Translations under genes and position numbers: made by a program
In this document: one piece after another, positions 10,806 to 19,419 of the stretch
Layout of the letters: each line of letters opens with the position of its first letter
Position numbering within the stretch: position 1 is the first letter of the stretch
Assembly: GCA_963575745.1 (NCBI GenBank)
Contig: CAUYUJ010014608.1
Location: forward strand, 17,501 to 45,000
Origin: Prorocentrum cordatum
Taxonomy: Eukaryota; Sar; Dinophyceae; Prorocentrales; Prorocentraceae
Reading direction: 5' to 3'
Length of the DNA: 27,500 nucleotides
Notes under the pieces: generated by a model
What the model was told of the DNA's origin: nothing
The model's input: the letters and a program-made list of their open reading frames with translations, nothing else
The model's database searches: none

Positions 10806-10912
10806 TAAGAGGGATGGAGGGACGAAGGGGAGGAACACGAGAGGAGGTATAGGAAGAGAGGAACAGGAGGGAAGAAGAGGAGGAGAAGGAAGGAGGAGGA
10901 CGAGGAGGGCTG
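10806..10912 (+). repeat. Purine-rich GGA/GAA tract
   Basis: Irregular GGA, GAAG and GGAA units, less pure than the other tracts. It lies just outside the 5' end of the decayed LINE. Confidence 0.7.
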
Positions 10913-11303
10913 ATAATGATTCATTGGCTTACACTGCACCGCCGACCCCTTGGGGCGGCAGCAAGAGTGAAAGACGGAGTTCGCGGAACGCGCGATCGCT
11001 GGGCAATCTTGGGGTGTCGGCCTGTCTTACGTAGCTTGTGGGGTTCAAGGAGGGGCCTGGTAGGGGATTGTTTGAAAGTTTTTCGTGGTCTTATGTGGGT
11101 TGCTTGGGGCCTTCACGCGGCCTGTCCCAGGCCTCCTTTTCCGCCCCCTGGATCGGCTTGGGAATCTTTGAGACCCAGCTCGGGGTGCGTCTGGCCAGAA
11201 GTTCGAGAGTGGACCCAGCTGTGTCGACGAGGAGCGTCCTGGAGGCCCAGAGGGGGCGGAGAGCGCCCACCACGAAAATTTGTGAGACATCGGCGGCGAC
11301 GAT
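10913..11303. other. Spacer, no gene seen
   Basis: Unique GC-rich sequence between the purine tract and the polypyrimidine tract. Open frames on both strands overlap and show no known domain. Confidence 0.4.
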
Positions 11304-11390
11304 GATTTTTTTTTTTTGTTTTTCTCCTCTTCTTCCTCCTCTTTCTCCTCCTCGTCCTATCTTCTTCTTCTTCTTCTTCTTCTCGATCGT
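11304..11390 (+). repeat. T9 run followed by CTT/CCT pyrimidine tract
   Basis: A T run (about 11305-11313), TCCTCTTCTTCC-type units and then (CTT)n from about 11363. One of the few places where the plus strand is the pyrimidine strand. Confidence 0.85.
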
Positions 11391-11699
11391 GGTAGATGCC
11401 CGCGGCAGTTCTGGCCGCATTTTCAGAGATTTTTTTTTGAACAGCTTTTGTTTTTGATAGGTTTCGGTCTCCAGGGGCCGTTGTTGGGCCCCAGGACTTT
11501 TGAAACCGGACGGACCTGGGGCGAGAAATTGTATCGGCGGACCTGGGGAGAGGTTCGGGGAACGAATTTGTGCGAAGTAGCCCGTCGTACTCGAGGGAGG
11601 TTTGTTGCGGTTGGGGGGGTTTTGGGCCCATCCCCTGTCGCCGCGGCTGGGTGCATGTGGGTAAACGATTGCGACTGGATTCCGGGAAGGCTCCGGGGG

Positions 11700-14560
11700 G
11701 CCCATGGTGAACGATTTCTGCGCGGGGAAAAGAGAAGAATTTTGTTGCAGAGTCTTAGTCTTTCCAGTTTTTCTTGGTTTTCGTCGTCGAAGGGCCGCCT
11801 CCAGGTCCCGTGGTTATTCGGGGGCATTGCGGATCCCCGTCAGGGCCTCTTGGGTGCGTTCAGGCGCCCTTTTATGTTTTCTCGGGGCGAAGTGTTTGAA
11901 TTCTCCATTCGGGTTTCTCTTCTCACTCTCCTTTTGGGGCCGTCCTGGGGCTCTCCCTGGTGGCTTCGGGGGCCTTGTTGGGGCCAGTTTGTGCCGTCTG
12001 GGAGCCGCCTTGGGGGCATGCGGGGGCTTTTGGGTTGATTTGGGGGGTTTTTGGGCTGCTGTGGGACTCGTGAAAGCTCAAGCAGCGAATGCATTAAACT
12101 TAGACGTTTCCCTTTGGGAAGGGGCCGAGGTTTGGTTATGCCAGGCCTCTTGGGACGCGTCATGGTGGCGTCCTGGGGCGTCCAGGGGGCCTCGCGGGTC
12201 AGCTGGAGGCAGTGGCGGGCGTCCAGGAGCGATCTCCTCACGAGTCGCAATTCGCGAGACGGAGCCGACGGGGGAGCTTTGTGGGACCTATTTTGGAATT
12301 TTTTGGGGGCCGTCCTGGGGCCGTCCTGGGTCGGTTTGGCGGCTTCAGGTGCCTTTTGGCGCCGATTTGGGCTGTCTTGGAGTCCTTTCGGGGGCCTTTT
12401 TAGGTCGTAATTATTGGGTCGATCAGGAAGGCTTCTTGGGCTGTTGTGGGCCTCGTGAAAGCCGAAGAGGCGAACGTGCTGGAAATCTATGTTGTCCAGA
12501 GGAAATGAATTGCTTTTTGCTTCTGGAAAGCCTCTTGGGACGTCTCTGGGCGGTTTCTCGGGGCGTCTTTGGGGCCTGTTGGACCGCCGGGAGGCAATCT
12601 GGAGCGTCTTGAGGCGATCTCTCGACGACTCGTAGCCCTCGTGGGCCGTCCAGGAGGCCTTTGGGGACCCTCTTGTCCCATTTTTGGGCTCTATTGAGGC
12701 CGTCCTGCGGCTCTCCTGGGCCGTTGCGGTTTTTTCTGGGGCCTTCGCGGGGCCTTCGCTCGCCGTCTTGGGTTATCTGGGGTCGCTCTTGGACGCTTCT
12801 TGGGCCGTTGTGGGCTTCGTGAAAGACCAAGAGGCGAGTGTGTTTGAAGTATATGTTTTGTCCGTAGGGAATGGCGCCATTTTGTTTCTGGAGGGCGTCT
12901 TGGCGGCTTCTTGGGGCGTCTTGGGGGCTTTAGGGCCGTCTGGAGGCAATTCTCGGCGTTGTGGAACGATCCCTCGTCGACTCGTAGCTCTCTTGGACCG
13001 TTCCAGGAGCCTTTTGGATCTTTTTGGCTCGTTTTTGGGCCTTGGGTTGCTGCGGACCTCGTGAAAGGCCAAGAAGCGAATGTGCTAAGCTTGGACGTTT
13101 CCCTTAGGGAACGGGCCGATGTTTGCTTCTTGAGGGCCTCTTGGGCCGCGTCCTGGTGGCGTGTCGGGGCGTGCAAGGGGTCTCAGGGGCGGCGTGAAAG
13201 GCCAAGATGCGAACGTGTTGGAAATATGTGCTTTCCATCGAGAATGGGACGGTCGTTTTTTCTGGAAGGCTTCTTGGGACGCCTCTGAGTAGCGTCTTGA
13301 GGCGTCTTGGGGGCCTGTAGGGCTGTCGGGAGGCCATGTTGGACGACTTGGTGCACTGTTGAACGACTTGGGACGTCCAGGGGGTCTTTTAAGAACCCTC
13401 TTGGGCCGTCTTGGGGCCCTCTTGGGACCGTCCTGTTGCTCTCCAGGGCCGTTGTTATGGTTTCTGGGGCCCTCGTGGTGCGCCCGGAGGCCGTCTTGGA
13501 ACCCTGTTGAAAGCCTCTGGGGCTGTACGGGGTCGATGTTGGATGTTTCTTGGGCCGTTGTGGGCCTCGTGGAAGCCCGAGAGGCGAATGTGCTGAAAAT
13601 GTATTTTTTCCTTTTTAGGAAATGGGACGACTTGTGCTTGTGGAGGCCTTCGTGGAGCGCCTCGTAGTAGCTTTTCCAAACGTTTCGGGGGCCTATGGGG
13701 AATCGTCTGCAGGCAAGCTGGGGCGGTTTGGACCGAATCGTCCCCCTTGTCGGCCGTCCAGAAGGCTTTTGGGGACCCTCTTGGCCCGTTGTGGGGCTCT
13801 CGTGGGACCGTCCTGCGACTGTCCTGGGCCGTTGCTGCGGTTTCTGGGGCTTTCGTGGTGCGCCCGGAAGCCGCCGAGGAGCCTTTTTGAGAGCCTCTTG
13901 GGGCGTCGGGGGTCGAATTTGGAGGTTTACTGGGCCGTTGTAGGCCTCGTGGAAGCCCAAGAGTTGAATGTACTGTAAATATATGTTTTCCCTTGGGAAA
14001 TGGGACGATTTGTACTTGTGGAGGCCTTGGTGGAGCGCCTCGTGGGCGCATTTTCAGACGTCTTGGGGGCTTATGGGGCCGTCTGGAGGCAATCTTGGGC
14101 GGTTTGGACCGAATTGTCCCCCGCGTGGGCCGTCTGGGCAGCCTTTGGGGACCCTGTTGGCCCGTTTTGGAGCCCTCTTGGGACCGTCCTGCGGCTCTCC
14201 TGGGCCGTTGCTATGGTTTCTGGAGCCTTCCTGGATCGTCTGGAAGACGTCGTGGAGCCTTTCAGGGAGCCTCTTGGGCTGCAGAGGGTCGATCTTGGAG
14301 GCTTCTTGGGCCGTTGTGGGCCGCGTGGAATCCCAAGAAGCGAATGTGCTGACAATGTATGTTTTCCCTCGGGAATGGGACCATTTTTGCTTCTGGAGGG
14401 CCTTCGCGGGGCGCCTCGTAGTACTTTTTCAAGAGTCTTGGGGACTGATGGGGTCGTCTGGAGGCAATCTTCGGCGTTTTGCAACGATCTCTCGTCGACT
14501 CGTAGCTCTCTTGGACCGCTCTGGGACCCTGTTGTGGCCCGGGCCCGTTTTGAGGCATCC
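11700..14560 (+). repeat. CTTGGGGCCGTC-type minisatellite in a ~375-bp higher-order repeat
   Basis: The whole stretch is built from 12-20-bp units such as CTTGGGCCGTC, CCTGGGGC and CTCTTGGGAC. Regularly spaced among them is a ~90-bp module: GGGCCGTTGTGGGCCTCGTG, GAAGCCCAAGAGGCGAATGTG, an AT-rich stretch with a short hairpin, then GGGACGA and TGCTTCTGGAGG. CGTGAAAG/CGTGGAAG anchors fall at 12069, 12454, 12818, 13193, 13568, 13948 and 14324 (steps 385, 364, 375, 375, 380, 376), plus one off-register module at 13060. Open frames over 100 codons on both strands are by-products of the stop-poor repeat. Confidence 0.85.
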
Positions 14561-14696
14561 TGAGGCTCCAAGTGTGCGCCCGACACCTTTGCCCCCCCGC
14601 CCCCCTTCCGAACTGGCCGGACCGGGCCCCCGGGGGAGGGGTTTGGGGAGGGGGAAGCATCTCACACGCCGTGACCCCAAGGGGTCGGCAGATTAT
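14561..14696. other. GC-rich junction
   Basis: A short G- and C-run-rich sequence joins the higher-order repeat to the GAT tract. No gene seen. Confidence 0.4.
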
Positions 14697-14854
14697 GATT
14701 TTAATGACGATGGTGATGATGATGCTGATGATGATGCTGCTGATGATGATGATGCTGATGATGACTGTGACGATACGATGACGATGATGATGATGATGAT
14801 GATGATGCTGATGATGATGATGCTGATGATGATACTGATGACGATGATGATGAC

Positions 14855-14904
<50 letters not shown>

Positions 14905-14948
14905 CGATGATGATGATGATGATGATGCTGGTGATGATGATGATGATT

Positions 14949-14988
<40 letters not shown>

Positions 14989-14989
14989 C

Positions 14990-15041
<52 letters not shown>

Positions 15042-15249
15042 GTGATGGTGATGGTGATGGTGATGGTGATGATGATGCTGATGATGGTAATGATGGTGGT
15101 GGTGGTGGTGGGGATGGTGATGGTGATGGTGTGGTGGTGATGGTGATGAATACGATCATTATGATGATGATGGTGGTGGTGGTGGTGCTGATGGTGATGG
15201 CGATGGTGGTAGTGATGGTGATGCTGACGGTGATGATGATGGTGATGAC

Positions 15250-15328
<79 letters not shown>

Positions 15329-15350
15329 GTGGTGATGATGATGATGCTGA
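14697..15350 (+). repeat. Long (GAT)n microsatellite
   Basis: About 650 bp of GAT units with GCT, GAC and GGT variants, grading into a GGT-rich block near 15040-15200 and back to pure GAT at 15250-15325. Translations are poly-Met, poly-Asp or poly-Ile/His in other frames and are not genes. Confidence 0.95.
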
Positions 15351-15400
15351 TTATTATCATTGTTATGGTTATATGATTCATGTTCTTGTTTTGATGGTGT

Positions 15401-15770
15401 GGTGGAGGAGGGAGGTGTATGATAGGGAGGAGGAGGAGAAGGAGGAGGAGGAGGGGGAGGAGAAGGAGGATGAGGGAAAAGGAGTCGGGAGCCGGAGGAT
15501 AATGTTGAGAAGGATGAGGAGGAAAAGGAGGGGGAAAAGGAGGAGGAGGAAGAGGAGGAAGCGGAGGAGAAGGAGGAGGAGGAGGAGGAGGAGGAGGAGA
15601 AAGAGGAGGAATAGCAGGAGTGATGGAAGAGAAGGAGGCGGATGAGGAACAGCAGAAAGAGGAGGAGCAACAGTACGATGATGGTGGTAGTGGGGAAGCA
15701 CAAGATCAGGAGAAGGAGGAGGACGAGCAGTAGGAGGAGGAGGAGGAGGAGCAGAAACACGAGGGTGATG
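15401..15770 (+). repeat. (GGA)n / GAGGA purine tract
   Basis: GGA, GAA and AGG triplets with A-rich interruptions directly after the GAT tract, purest at 15540-15615 and fading by about 15770. Confidence 0.9.
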
Positions 15771-15859
15771 GGGGAGGGCGAGAATGACAAGTAGGAGTGT
15801 GATCGGGGGAGGAGATAATAATGATGAGGAAGAGGGGGGGGGGACTGCACCAGCAAGAG

Positions 15860-16170
15860 GGCCATTTTTGAGAGATTGTTGGGTCTCTTGGGTCCGTCTT
15901 GGGTTTTTTTGAGCGGGCCTTCCCGAGACCATCTCATGCAGAAGAGCATCCGAAGCAGCAATAGCAACTGAACTCTTTCGTGTTGGTTGTTTTGTTGTTT
16001 CTTGGGGCCTGCCTGGAGACATCCTCGAGCGCCTCTTTGGTTCGGGGCTTTGTGATGCTTCTTTAGGGGATCTTTGTGCCTTTGTTTTTTTCGGCCTTCG
16101 TCTGGTGGTCTCCGGGTCGTCTTGTCGGGTTGTGAAGCTGTTTTGCAGCTTTCTTGGGGCGGTCTTGGCC
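15860..16170 (+). repeat. Short remnant of the CTTGGGGCC minisatellite family
   Basis: TTGGGTCTCTTGGGTCCGTC at about 15878-15898 and TTTCTTGGGGCGGTCTTGGC at about 16150-16170 match the units of the 11.7-14.6 kb array; the middle is more diverged. It ends shortly before the gene. Confidence 0.55.
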
Positions 16171-16487
16171 CGTCTACGTAAAGGGGGAAACCGTGAAGCC
16201 CCTTGCGTCGAGGAAGGTGGACAGCTGTTCGAAAGCACAGGAGCCCTACCAGAGAGTTAACAGTCTTAACATGACCCAATGGCACGAGTGCAGCTGCTCA
16301 TTTGAGTTGCTCTCCCTCGGAGATGTCACCATACCGTTTTGGGTCGTGTGTCCTCGCACCTATGCGTATGAGGATGCGTAGAGACATATGGAGATTTCGG
16401 TGGTTGTACACCTTCCAGGCACCGCAGATGCGTATGCTGTGGACGGCCTTCGCGGTTCGATTGTCCAAGCGATCATACGTGTTTTAT

Positions 16488-16524
16488 TCCGTAGCCGTCT
16501 TGGCTCAATTCGCTTTCGCTCAAG
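16488..16524 (+). other. Tandem relics of the dinoflagellate spliced leader (DinoSL)
   Basis: Positions 16489-16509 match the established DinoSL core (CCGTAGCCATTTTGGCTCAAG) at 18 of 21 positions: CCGTAGCC is exact, then two changes, then TTGGCTCAA and a changed last base. Directly behind, 16511-16524 matches the last 14 bases of DinoSL at 11 of 14, with the final GCTCAAG exact. A full outer copy followed by a 5'-truncated inner copy is the pattern left when a trans-spliced mRNA is reverse transcribed, reinserted and trans-spliced again. It sits 175 bp upstream of the first in-frame ATG of the gene. It is not an SL RNA gene: the exon is mutated and no donor site follows it. Confidence 0.8.
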
Positions 16525-16699
16525 CTTCAGAGCTTACGTCAGGCTAGTTGCGACAGCGACTCTGCTGCAGCGCAGCCCTGGGTCGGGTCGGACTTGGCTT
16601 GATACAACAGCAGGGCAAGGGCCCGCTTCGACCAGTCGGCAAGTGCCTGAGCGTTGTTGTGAACACCTGTCTCGTACGAGCAAAGTGTGCCCTGACATC

Positions 16700-18037
16700 A
16701 TGCGCAGAAATCATGCACTCCAATTAGGAAAGACTAACATGTGCAAATTCTATCAGCATGGCAGCTGTAATCAGGGGAGCAGGTGCGCATACGCCCACGA
16801 CCCCCAGGAGCTGCGCCACCCGCCAGAGTCTCAGAACACCAGCATGTGTGAGACCTTCGCCAGAGAGGGCCACTGCGCGAATCCGACCTGCCAATTCGCC
16901 CACGGCGCGGATCAGCTCCGAGCGACGAACGTGCTCGTCAAGGCGAAGATGTTTGGGTTCGGGAGCAAATGCAGGAACGGCAAGAGCTGCCGCTTTGCGC
17001 ACTCGGACGAGGAGTTGCGCCTGGCCAGTCAGCCAGGGAGCGCTGCCCACACTGGCCAGGACGGCAGCGACTCCGCCGAGGGCTCCACGGAGAGTGGCTC
17101 GCAGGCGGACCCGCGCAGTGACCACACCAGCAACCACTCCTGCACCACCATCTTCACGGGTTCCTCTGGGAGGAGCAGGGCCACAGGCGGTGCCGAGGGC
17201 GGTGCGGGAGGCTTCAACAGCGGCCACAGCGCGGAGCTTCCCGTCAGGGCCCGGAGCAGGGAGCCGGTGGCCAAGCTGTCGCACAGGAGGCTGGACGTCC
17301 ACAAGAAGCAGGACGCAGAGAAGGCCGGCCTGAGTCTGCTGGCCGACGGAGCGACCACACTGTGCATCTCGAACGTTCCCACCTACTTCACGCAGGGGTC
17401 GCTGCTTGCCATGTTCGAGGATCTAGGCCTCCTAGATGGGGTCGGAGTAGATGGGGTCGGAGGATGGCGCCGCATCGCCGATGCATCGCCGATGCGGCGC
17501 GATGTGGAGCCCGATTAGCTTCACGTCGACGTCGCCGTTGCATCGCCGACGTTGACGATGCATCGCCAGTGCATCGCCGATGCATCGCCGATACATCGCC
17601 GATGCATCTCCGATGCATCGGCGATGCGGCGAGATCCTCCGACCCCATCTACTCCGACCCCATCTAGGAGGCCTCTAGAGGACCTCACCCCGGCGATGCG
17701 GGGTAACTTCGACTTCTTCCACTGCCCTTGGGAGCAGGATCTGATGAGGAACACGGGCCACGCGACGATCAACTTCGCGAACGCAGTCCACGCCCAGGCG
17801 TTCCAGCAGGCGTGGTCCAACAGGGGGCTGTGTGGCTCGGGCCCGTCGGAGAAGCGGCTCCGGGTGACGCGGGCGCCGCTGCAGGGCCTGCAGGCCAACC
17901 TGGACCACTACTCCGGCACCGTCACCAAGTCCGCCGACCCCCGCTTCCGTCCGCTGTTCCGCGGCGAAAGCGGCAGCTTGAACGCCCTCATGGTGACGGA
18001 CGACTCCTTCTCTGCTGGGGGTGGGCGGCGTGTTTAG
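16700..18037 (+). CDS. CCCH zinc-finger protein with C-terminal Mei2-like RRM
   Basis: Probable RNA-binding protein encoded by exons 16700-17419 and 17681-18037 (358 residues if the intron is removed). The open frame begins further upstream, but it then runs through the spliced-leader relic, so I take the first ATG after the relic. Residues 15-33 form a CX7CX5CX3H finger and 50-68 a CX8CX4CX3H finger; 84-101 looks like a third finger that has lost its first Cys (KMFGFGSKC), keeping C91, C97 and H101. Residues ~108-210 are Ser/Gly/Ala-rich linker. From ~219 to ~334 is a Mei2-type RRM: TTLCISNVPTYFTQGSLLAM, then FDFFHCP, TGHATINF and the PLQGLQANLDHY tail. The RRM core is split by an introner-like intron, and the protein frame continues across it. 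Codons favour G/C at the third position. RNA target unknown; domain calls are by eye. Confidence 0.8.
17420..17680 (+). mobile_element. Introner-like intron with terminal inverted repeats
   Basis: The RRM frame is interrupted after Glu240. The inserted DNA has 41-bp perfect inverted repeats at 17425-17465 and 17634-17674, each holding a direct duplication of TAGATGGGGTCGGAG; with mismatches the symmetry extends inwards to ~70 bp. The centre is made of CATCGCCGATG-like units that are themselves palindromic. GAGGATCT (17417-17424) and GAGGACCT (17678-17685) look like an 8-bp target duplication with one change. Removing 17420-17680 (GA...AG borders) restores the protein exactly; removing 17427-17678 (GC...AG) is also in frame and adds three residues. 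GA and GC donors are both known in dinoflagellates. An in-frame TAG at 17516 shows that it cannot be translated through. Confidence 0.85.
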
Positions 18038-18054
18038 CGGCTCCCGTAGCCGCT
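18036..18054 (+). other. Perfect hairpin overlapping the stop codon
   Basis: AGCGGCT and AGCCGCT are exact inverted repeats (7 bp) separated by CCCGT; the stem starts inside the TAG stop of the CCCH/RRM gene. It could be an mRNA structure or chance. No AATAAA-like signal is expected in dinoflagellates and none is seen. Confidence 0.4.
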
Positions 18055-19134
18055 GACGATCCGCCACAAGAGTAAAGGCGCAGACGCCCCCCCGGTGGAT
18101 TGGTCCCGAGCCTTAGGGAAGGGTGGCGGTGTTCAGATCACCACTGAGGGCCACGGACTGCATCCACCGAGGCCCTCCCCGGAGGCACAGGAAAGACTTG
18201 CCCTAGATTTTTCAAGGCGGCGTAGACGGCGACGGCATCGCCAGCCATTCGGAAGCTAGCCCTGCCCATCTCGGGCTGGCGCCTGCGAGCTGCCCCCTGT
18301 GGGGTGCCGCGCCCCACGGGGCGTTGCCTCCCCGGATCGTCCGCGCGGCCTGCGCTCTGGGAGCGTGCGCTCCCCGGAGCCGGTTTTTGGTGAGAGATCG
18401 TGCTCGCCACCAATCAGTCTCGCCTCGGGCAGCCCTTCTGCCGGTAGGTCCGCCGAGCGCCTGGCGAGGGCTGTGCCCCCGGACCAAGCTGGAGGACTGT
18501 CTGGCGCTGCTCGAGGCTAATACTCGCGCATGTGTGATGTGCCGATGCGAAGCCGGCCAGTGAGTCGTTCCGACCAACTTTTCTTGATCGTTGTTTGCTG
18601 GCAAGGCGCCGCAGGATGTTCGATGTTTTCATGCTTCAACTTTCTCAAGTAATAATTTAATCTCTGGCCAAGGCCTGCAGTCTGGTAGATTGTGTGCTTG
18701 TGCACCCCCGAAATCTGTTTGCACCGAGTGGTTGCTTAATCATGTATCATTTTTGAATGATATTGCCTGTGCTGTCCCTCCTTGGTCTCGTTTGGCTTAC
18801 TCCTCTGTTTGTGGTCCTAACGATCCGTGCGCGGCACTGGGAGAAACCGAGAATGAGGTGCACCCCGTCAAGATAAGCGCCACTAAGAATGAATGCTGAA
18901 TAGACAGGTACCCGCTTGAAAGGCATATCTTTTTTTGTGCAGTCGCTTTCCAGCAGGGCGCAGCAGCGAGAATCCGCGTACGTCTGCAATTCCTGGAGAA
19001 GGCACACGGACCAGAAACGAAACGGATATGGACATTGGACAACGAAACCGAATACCAGCGCGATACTTGATGGTTCGAGAGATGACGACGTGAGTTACTC
19101 GGCGGCGAGCGATGGGGGAGAAGTAAGCAGGGGC
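18055..19134. other. 3' flank of the gene and spacer, no defensible gene
   Basis: 18055-18590 is GC-rich and probably includes the 3' untranslated region. 18591-18899 holds a 102-codon plus-strand open frame of ordinary composition (ending EVHPVKISATKNEC), without a known domain and without a spliced-leader or neighbour context. I do not call it a gene. Base composition becomes more balanced from about 18560, unlike the flanks. Confidence 0.4.
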
Positions 19135-19272
19135 GGGCCTTCTCAGAAGGCTCGGAAGTCCCCAAGCCTTCTGAGAAGTTTCACAAGCCTTCCCCGAAGA
19201 CAGAGACAACTTCTCAGAAGGTGCGAGGGCTTCCGCGAAGTCCCGCCGCCTTCTGAGAAGGCCTTCTCCTTC
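19132..19272. repeat. Cluster of interspersed near-palindromes CTTCTCAGAAG / CTTCTGAGAAG
   Basis: CCTTCTCAGAAGG (near 19138), CCTTCTGAGAAG (near 19169), ACTTCTCAGAAGG (near 19208) and CCTTCTGAGAAGG (near 19249), with CCTTCCCCGAAG and CTTCCGCGAAG variants between them. The two spellings are reverse complements, so any pair can form a stem, and each is close to a palindrome. Confidence 0.75.
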
Positions 19273-19419
19273 TCACTTCCCCCCCTCGCCCATTACACTG
19301 AAATCTCGTGCTCCCACGGCCGCGATTGCCGAGACGATAAGGTGTTCGGTCGCACGCGCTCCACGACGCTTGTTTAGTGCGGCCTTCGGCCGATCCCGCC
19401 ACCGTGCCTGGGTTGCAGG

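Larger units (their letters stand above)
6953..10840 (-). mobile_element. Decayed LINE (non-LTR retrotransposon), minus strand
   Basis: Reading right to left, the minus strand carries in LINE order a zinc-knuckle and coiled-coil ORF1-like part (10596-9675), an AP-endonuclease-like part (9745-9080), a charged linker (about 9080-8000) and a reverse transcriptase (about 8000-7195) with a basic tail to ~6953. Every part is broken by stops or frame changes, so the copy is dead. The 5' end is set only roughly, where readable protein fades near 10840. No target-site duplication or poly(A) tail could be made out, because the 3' side meets GC-rich and GAG repeat DNA. Confidence 0.75.

Noticed and set aside
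11704-14563. Long open frames on both strands (up to 302 codons) across the minisatellite
   Set aside because: They follow the CTTGGGGCCGTC repeat in several frames on both strands at once; they are repeat translations.
13968-16285. Open frames of 390 codons (plus) and 530 codons (minus) over the GAT/GGA tracts
   Set aside because: Most of their length is poly-Met/Asp or poly-His/Ile/Ser from triplet repeats, joined to minisatellite translation.
16453-16470. GGTTCGATTGTCC as a tRNA B box
   Set aside because: No acceptor or anticodon stem can be folded around it and no A box lies at the right distance.
16388-16699. Upstream ATG at 16388 as the start of the CCCH gene
   Set aside because: The reading frame from there passes through the spliced-leader relic, which marks the former 5' end of an mRNA, and the peptide has no known domain.
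17466-17633. CATCGCCGATG units as a CRISPR-like array
   Set aside because: Units are short, palindromic and adjacent with no unique spacers, and they form the middle of an inverted-repeat intron in a eukaryotic gene.
18043-18062. CCCGTAGCCGCTGACGATCC as another spliced-leader relic
   Set aside because: Only CCGTAGCC matches; the rest does not, and the sequence is explained by the hairpin at the stop codon.
18591-18899. 102-codon plus-strand open frame as a gene
   Set aside because: Composition is ordinary, but there is no domain, leader relic, intron or neighbour support; an open frame of this length is expected by chance in a window this size.
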